Below are positions 5,521 to 6,246 of a stretch of 6,246 nucleotides of DNA, piece by piece. Under the pieces are notes generated by a model. That model saw only the letters and a list, made by a program, of their open reading frames with translations. It made no database searches and was not told the DNA's origin. Source of the stretch: JBMYQA01 sp049600855. GTDB lineage: Bacteria; Bacteroidota; Bacteroidia; Cytophagales; Flammeovirgaceae. The number at the start of each line of letters is the position of its first letter. Within the stretch, counting starts at the first letter, position 1. The translations under genes were made by a program, and so were the position numbers. Location of the stretch: positions 1 to 6,246 of the forward strand of contig JBMYQA010000332.1 of the NCBI GenBank assembly GCA_049600855.1, in the 5' to 3' direction.

Positions 5521-6246
5521 ATGAAAAAGCGATCCTATTTAGTTCTTCTATATTTTTTGGTGTTTGCACTTGTATTTGCCTGTGAGGATGATGAAGAGCC
5601 AATGTCTCCACAATTATTTGCTGATTTTTCTGCAAGTTTAACCTCCATTCAAGAGGGGGCTAGCATCCAATTTACGGATGAGTCTTTAGGTGATCCAACC
5701 AGCTGGGAATGGACATTTGAAGGAGGAAGCCCGAGTACATCTATAGATCAAAACCCTGCTGTAAGTTATGCTAATGCAGGTGTTTATAGTGTATGTCTGC
5801 TCGCCGTTAATGGAGACAATAAGGACAAAACGACTAAAATTGGCTATATCGTTGTTGAAGGGGATGAAGATGATCCAACCACTCCACAATTATTTGCTGA
5901 TTTTTCTGCAACTTCAACCTCCATTCAAGAGGGGGCTAGCATCCAATTTACAGATGAGTCTTTAGGTGATCCAACCAGCTGGGAATGGACATTTGAAGGA
6001 GGAAGCCCGAGTACATCTATAGATCAAAACCCTGCTGTAAGTTATGCTAATGCAGGTGTTTATAGTGTATGTCTGCTCGCCGTTAATGGAGACAATAAGG
6101 ACAAAACGACTAAAATTGGCTATATCGTTGTTGAAGGGGATGAAGATGATCCAACCACTCCACAATTATTTGCTGATTTTTCTGCAACTTCAACCTCCAT
6201 TCAAGAGGGGGCTAGCATCCAATTTACGGATGAGTCTTTAGGTGAT
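5521..6246 (+). CDS. PKD-repeat lipoprotein, probably surface-exposed, 3' end outside window
   Basis: The frame from ATG 5521 is open to the right edge (242 codons visible). Residues 1-20 form a lipoprotein signal peptide (MKKR, hydrophobic core) with lipobox V18-F19-A20-C21. The cysteine is followed at once by EDDEEP, an acidic run like the lipoprotein export signal that sends lipoproteins to the cell surface in Bacteroidota. Then come PKD domains of the variant type: FADFSA, GASIQFTDES, SWEWTFEGGSPSTS, QNPAVSYANAGVYSVCLLAV, IGYIVVE. Domain 1 covers about residues 30-113, domain 2 about 122-205, and a third begins at about 214. Acidic linkers (GDEDDP) join them. PKD domains are Ig-like folds used as spacers or binding modules in surface adhesins and secreted enzymes; any catalytic or adhesive domain would lie beyond the window. 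It is divergent from the DUF4296-like gene, with 182 bases between start codons. Confidence 0.9.
   Translation, partial: MKKRSYLVLLYFLVFALVFACEDDEEPMSPQLFADFSASLTSIQEGASIQFTDESLGDPTSWEWTFEGGSPSTSIDQNPAVSYANAGVYSVCLLAVNGDNKDKTTKIGYIVVEGDEDDPTTPQLFADFSATSTSIQEGASIQFTDESLGDPTSWEWTFEGGSPSTSIDQNPAVSYANAGVYSVCLLAVNGDNKDKTTKIGYIVVEGDEDDPTTPQLFADFSATSTSIQEGASIQFTDESLGD
5606..6246 (+). repeat. Near-identical 276-bp tandem repeats encoding PKD domains
   Basis: Unit 1 is 5606-5881, unit 2 is 5882-6157 and unit 3 begins at 6158 and is cut by the window end after 89 bases. The period of 276 bp equals 92 codons, so copy-number changes keep the frame. Units 1 and 2 differ at only three of 276 bases (5636/5912 and 5639/5915, which change Ser-Leu to Thr-Ser, and the silent 5676/5952). 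Over the visible 89 bases unit 3 differs from unit 2 only at the silent site (6228), where it agrees with unit 1. Looser similarity extends left of unit 1 to about 5585, so the acidic stretch after the lipid-anchored cysteine resembles the inter-domain linker. Confidence 0.97.

Noticed and set aside
5686..6165. Two identical 67-codon minus-strand frames (5686-5889 and 5962-6165) and matching 65-codon plus-strand frames inside the PKD array
   Set aside because: They occur twice only because the DNA repeat does; they lie in other frames of the PKD gene, which has a lipobox and full domain pattern.

Overview
The window looks like a chromosomal segment of a Bacteroidota bacterium (Cytophagales/Saprospiria-like; the exact lineage cannot be fixed from sequence alone). 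The reasons are a carboxypeptidase-regulatory-domain TonB-dependent receptor, a DUF4296-type lipoprotein, a lipoprotein with PKD domains and an acidic export signal after its cysteine, promoter motifs close to the Bacteroidota -7 consensus TAnnTTTG, moderately AT-rich DNA, and no Shine-Dalgarno sequence obvious before any gene.

Layout. Positions 2-835 (+) hold the nearly complete 3' part of a UbiA-like polytopic membrane protein. Ten bases later comes a small conserved soluble protein (846-1223), probably in the same transcript, closed by a clear rho-independent terminator (1246-1278). A perfect -7 motif at 1306-1313 then starts a long, highly self-complementary leader ahead of a DUF2085 membrane protein (1448-1804). 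A 557-bp stretch without a convincing gene (1805-2361) carries one terminator-like hairpin and a weak promoter for the large outer-membrane receptor (2362-4875). The receptor gene converges on a minus-strand DUF4296-like lipoprotein gene (4928-5338), and the two share a very strong hairpin at their 3' ends. Divergent from that lipoprotein, a second lipoprotein gene (5521 to beyond the window end) encodes tandem PKD domains on almost identical 276-bp repeats.

Function. The second half is about the cell envelope: an outer-membrane beta-barrel, a small periplasm-facing or membrane-anchored lipoprotein, and a probably surface-exposed PKD lipoprotein. No SusD partner, enzyme cluster or transport cassette is visible, so no substrate can be assigned to the receptor. 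I found no CRISPR array, tRNA, rRNA, insertion sequence or phage gene. The two most interesting signals are the structured leader of the DUF2085 gene and the nearly sequence-identical PKD repeat array that runs off the window.
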